NCBI GenBank assembly: GCA_019348305.1
Contig: JAHWJQ010000110.1
Location: 1 to 6,987 of the forward strand
Length of the DNA: 6,987 nt
Reading direction: 5' to 3'
DNA from: Actinomycetota bacterium
Lineage (GTDB): Bacteria > Actinomycetota > Acidimicrobiia > Acidimicrobiales > CADCTF01
Below, piece after piece: positions 5,413 through 6,987 of the stretch. How positions within the stretch are numbered: the stretch's first letter is position 1; each line of letters begins with the position of its first letter. Below the pieces are notes generated by a model, which did not search any database, was not told the DNA's origin, and was given only the letters and a program-made list of their open reading frames with translations. The translations under genes and the position numbers were made by a program.

Positions 5413-6167
5413 CGGCCGGCGGTGGCCAGCACGGCGTCGGCCCACAAGTCGTAGCCAGCCGCGCTGGGGTGGTAGTGGTCGGGGGAGAAGTACCGCCGCG
5501 GGTGACGGCGGAACGGCCCGCCCGTCGGACCGGCGATGTCGACGTAGGTGACGTTGGGGTACGCGCGGGTCACCTCGCGGATCACCCCGTCGAGCTGGCG
5601 ACCTCGCAGCCCGGCCAGCGCCCGCAGCGGCTGGCGGAGGCGGGGCGGCGCCCCCATGTCGGGAACCCCCAGAGCGACGACCCGCAAGCTGTGCTCCCCG
5701 CTCTGAGGGGCCGCTCCGGCCCTGTGCTCCCCGCTCTGAGGGGCCGCTCGGGCCCCCGGCCCAGCCAGCGCGTCGAGCAGGCGGCTGTAGTCCCGGCGGA
5801 AGTCCTCGGCCGACGTGAGACCGGTGACGTCGTTGGCACCAACGCTCACGTACACCACGTCGGGATCGTGAGCGGCGACGCCGGCGAGTTGGTCGTCCAG
5901 CACTTCGCCCACCGTGGCCCCCGACTCCGCGAGCATCACCACCCGCTCGCCCCTGGCCCGGGCCACCATCGTGGCGACGGTGCCGTCCCCCGTCTCCGCC
6001 CCCACTCCCACCGCCGTCGAGTCGCCCAACCACACGGCGGTCACCTCCGCCTCCCCCGGGTACTCGAGCGTCCGGGGAGCGAGCCGGGGACCTTGGCGCG
6101 CCAGCAGCGCCTCGGCAACCAGCAGCCCGACGGCCGCCGCCGGCAGCCCGAGGCCGACCACCACCAA
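5409..6167 (-). CDS. SGNH/GDSL-family hydrolase, exported or membrane-anchored
   Basis: Seen: 252 residues from TTG 6167. A hydrophobic N-terminus (2-22) suggests a signal anchor. The SGNH blocks follow: VWLGDSTAVG (45-54) with nucleophile Ser50, ESGATVGE (81-88) with the block II Gly, VSVGANDV (107-114) with oxyanion-hole G110 and N112, and SPDHYHPSAAGY (228-239) with catalytic D230 and H233. Known: this fold covers esterases, lipases and acyl-carbohydrate deacetylases; the substrate cannot be assigned. A 33-bp near-perfect tandem duplication puts the peptide AAPQSGEH in twice (141-148 and 152-159). Start: TTG 6167 lacks basic residues before its hydrophobic stretch, and GTGs follow at 6164 and 6161. 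The frame is open upstream; a CTG at 6185 would add TRRRR and overlap the hydratase stop as CTGA, giving a more typical signal N-region. mutY overlaps its end by 4 bp. Confidence 0.87.
   Translation of the reverse strand: MVVVGLGLPAAAVGLLVAEALLARQGPRLAPRTLEYPGEAEVTAVWLGDSTAVGVGAETGDGTVATMVARARGERVVMLAESGATVGEVLDDQLAGVAAHDPDVVYVSVGANDVTGLTSAEDFRRDYSRLLDALAGPGARAAPQSGEHRAGAAPQSGEHSLRVVALGVPDMGAPPRLRQPLRALAGLRGRQLDGVIREVTRAYPNVTYVDIAGPTGGPFRRHPRRYFSPDHYHPSAAGYDLWADAVLATAGR
5689..5754. repeat. 33-bp tandem duplication inside the SGNH hydrolase gene
   Basis: Two adjacent 33-bp units (5689-5721 and 5722-5754) differ at one base only (C at 5717, G at 5750). Each begins CTGTGCTCCCCGCTCTGAGG on the plus strand. 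The period is 11 codons, so the reading frame is kept. Each unit has an imperfect palindromic core (minus strand CCCCTCAGAGCGGGG, with one bulged base). The location, between the conserved GAND and DxxHP blocks, fits a surface loop that tolerates extra residues. The near identity points to a recent duplication. Confidence 0.9.
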
Positions 6168-6181
6168 CCGGCGGCGCCGCG

Positions 6182-6694
6182 TCAGGACCAGACGTCCTCG
6201 CCGTAGGGGCGCCGCCGCGGCGGCGCGCTCTCGGACTTCCAGACCATCACCTTGCGGGTGAAAGAGCAGACTTCGTCACCGTGCTGGTTGAAGGCCTTTG
6301 TCTCGACCTTCACCACCCCCCGGTCGGCCTTGGACGCCGACTCCCGCTTGTCGACGACCCGGGTCTCGGCGTAGATGGTGTCGCCGTGGAAGGTCGGCGC
6401 CACGTGCCGCAGCGACTCGATCTCCAGGTTCGCGATCGCCTTGCCCGACACGTCGGGGACGCTCATGCCGAGCACGAGGGAGTACACGAGGTTCCCCACG
6501 ACCACGTTCTTGCCCTGCACCGTCTCGTGCTCGGCGAACCAGGCGTTGGTGTGCACGGGGTGGTGGTTCATCGTGATCATGCAGAACAGGTGGTCGTCGT
6601 ATTCGGTGATGGTCTTGCCCGGCCAGTGCTTGTAGACGTCGCCGACCTCGAAGTCCTCGAAGTACCGGCCGAACGGGCGGTCGTGGATCGTCAT
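6182..6694 (-). CDS. MaoC-like hot-dog dehydratase/hydratase (mesaconyl-CoA hydratase-like)
   Basis: Seen: 170 residues from ATG 6694. It opens RYFEDFEVGDVYKHWPGKTITEYD and carries MITMNHHPVHTN (39-50), the counterpart of the MaoC hydratase motif usually written GDxNPxH; here Asp is not at the standard place, but N43, P46 and H48 are kept. Further family segments are VVGNLVYSLVLGMSVPDVSG (65-84), HVAPTFHGDTIYAETRVVDK (97-116) and FNQHGDEVCSFTRKVMVWK (135-153). Known: proteins with the LTxNTxPxH variant include beta-methylmalyl-CoA/mesaconyl-CoA hydratases and close homologues, which work on branched C4-C5 acyl-CoAs. The exact substrate is inferred only. It is a single hot-dog domain, so it probably dimerises. 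It is the first gene of the six-gene minus-strand run; the SGNH gene follows after 14 bases (or overlaps if CTG 6185 is its start). Extending upstream to TTG 6808 adds only non-conserved sequence. Confidence 0.9.
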   Translation of the reverse strand: MTIHDRPFGRYFEDFEVGDVYKHWPGKTITEYDDHLFCMITMNHHPVHTNAWFAEHETVQGKNVVVGNLVYSLVLGMSVPDVSGKAIANLEIESLRHVAPTFHGDTIYAETRVVDKRESASKADRGVVKVETKAFNQHGDEVCSFTRKVMVWKSESAPPRRRPYGEDVWS

Positions 6695-6742
6695 GGGTGT
6701 CGACGTTACGGCCCCGGGGGTGGTGGGGATGAGCCGGGGGAT

Positions 6743-6755
6743 CCCGTGATACGGG
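6743..6755. promoter_or_regulatory. Inverted repeat CCCGT-GAT-ACGGG, candidate operator
   Basis: Perfect 5-bp arms flank a 3-base centre. The repeat lies between the two divergent -10 elements, 16 bases before the plus-strand TAGGAT, about where a -35 element would be. A DNA-binding protein here could affect the plus-strand gene, and perhaps both. The arms are short. Confidence 0.3.
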
Positions 6756-6797
6756 CCCTGACCCCTGTGGGTAGGATGGACGCGACGCAGCGTGGCT

Positions 6798-6803
6798 GGA
6801 GGA
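6798..6803 (+). promoter_or_regulatory. Ribosome-binding site of the last plus-strand gene
   Basis: GGAGGA lies 4 bases before ATG 6808. It is the strongest Shine-Dalgarno match in the window and supports a real gene start there. Confidence 0.7.
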
Positions 6804-6807
6804 TCCA

Positions 6808-6987
6808 ATGCCGTTCGCCTGGAAGCCGGCGCCGGGGCAGGTGGCGCTGATCGAGCTGAGCACGGGAGGCAACGAGTGCCTCACCGGGGTGGTTCTCGAC
6901 GACGACGGGGAGGGGTCGGTGGTGGTCGACCTGGGTGCGTCGCCCCGCCCGCCCCAGCCCGAGTGCGAGGTGGTGGCCAAGATCGGA
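6808..6987 (+). CDS. N-terminus of an unrecognised protein, cut by the window edge
   Basis: Seen: 60 codons from ATG 6808 with no stop, beginning MPFAWKPAPGQVALIELSTG. The sequence is acidic and rich in beta-forming residues (ALIEL, LTGVVLDDDGEGSVVVDLG), followed by a proline-rich turn (ASPRPPQPECEV). There is no signal peptide or membrane segment. A strong ribosome-binding site and a -10-like TAGGAT upstream support a real gene with its own promoter. I do not recognise the family. The opening strand-turn-strand pattern faintly resembles the N-terminal beta-domain of YcgR/PilZ-type proteins, which would be of interest near pilT, but this is only a guess. Confidence 0.6.
   Translation, partial: MPFAWKPAPGQVALIELSTGGNECLTGVVLDDDGEGSVVVDLGASPRPPQPECEVVAKIG

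Larger units (their letters stand above)
6695..6807. promoter_or_regulatory. Divergent promoter region between the MaoC-like gene and the last plus-strand gene
   Basis: These 113 bases lie between two divergently oriented starts. On the minus strand TAACGT (6708-6703) is a fair -10 element ending 8 bases before the hydratase ATG, allowing a leaderless or very short-leader mRNA; no Shine-Dalgarno site precedes that ATG. On the plus strand TAGGAT (6772-6777) is a good -10 element for the downstream gene. No convincing -35 is seen for either. The region also holds a GGGATCCC palindrome (6738-6745) and an adjoining inverted repeat. Confidence 0.5.

Noticed and set aside
5689..5754. 33-bp repeats as a CRISPR array
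   Set aside because: There are only two units, directly adjacent with no spacers, in frame inside a gene, and no cas genes are present.
5413..6033. Upstream extension of mutY to 503 residues
   Set aside because: The extra 207 residues are Arg/Gly/Pro-rich and lie wholly inside the SGNH hydrolase gene in another frame; MutY homology starts just after GTG 5412.
6695..6808. N-terminal extension of the MaoC-like protein to TTG 6808
   Set aside because: The added residues lack family similarity and would fill the divergent promoter region; ATG 6694 is directly followed by the normal family start.
1..6987. A hidden defence, phage or biosynthetic system
   Set aside because: Nearly all sequence is accounted for by recognisable housekeeping-type families; no nuclease, toxin, reverse transcriptase, integrase or synthase is seen, and base composition shows no obvious break.

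Overview
This is a GC-rich (roughly 70% by eye), densely coding bacterial window. The long spurious open frames opposite real genes, frequent GTG/TTG starts, rarity of Shine-Dalgarno sites, a mycobacterial-style MutY C-terminus and a DUF4395 protein beside a thioredoxin-like protein all suggest an actinobacterium, perhaps Acidimicrobiia-like. The phylum is fairly well supported; the class is a guess.

Layout. Bases 1-1283 (minus) hold the N-terminal 427 residues of a membrane-anchored FtsH-like AAA ATPase whose C-terminus lies outside the window. A 119-bp divergent intergenic region separates it from a plus-strand pair: a four-helix DUF4395 membrane protein (1403-1837) and a membrane-anchored thioredoxin-like protein (1842-2219). 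The pair ends tail-to-tail, overlapping by 19 bp a six-gene minus-strand run. In transcription order that run is a MaoC-type hydratase (6182-6694), an exported or membrane-anchored SGNH hydrolase (5409-6167), adenine glycosylase MutY (4522-5412), pilus retraction ATPase PilT (3355-4452), a flavin reductase (2816-3322) and an RmlC-type dTDP-sugar epimerase (2201-2809). A second divergent region (6695-6807) leads to the start of an unrecognised plus-strand gene (6808 to the edge).

How the genes fit together. The minus-strand run is tightly packed: gaps of 14, -4, 69, 32 and 6 bp between coding regions. Functionally it is mixed (acyl-CoA hydration, lipid or ester hydrolysis, DNA repair, pilus retraction, flavin reduction, deoxysugar synthesis). 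It looks like a housekeeping collection sharing transcription rather than one pathway. The DUF4395/thioredoxin pair does look like a functional unit: both members are in the membrane and both carry a CxxC motif.

I see no CRISPR array, tRNA, rRNA, insertion sequence, phage gene or recognisable defence system. The most notable points are the unusual FtsH-like ATPase (Glu replacing the Walker B Asp, a repeat-bearing insert, a very short external loop), a near-perfect 33-bp in-frame tandem duplication in the SGNH hydrolase, the two-CxxC membrane redox pair, and inverted repeats placed like operators in both divergent intergenic regions.
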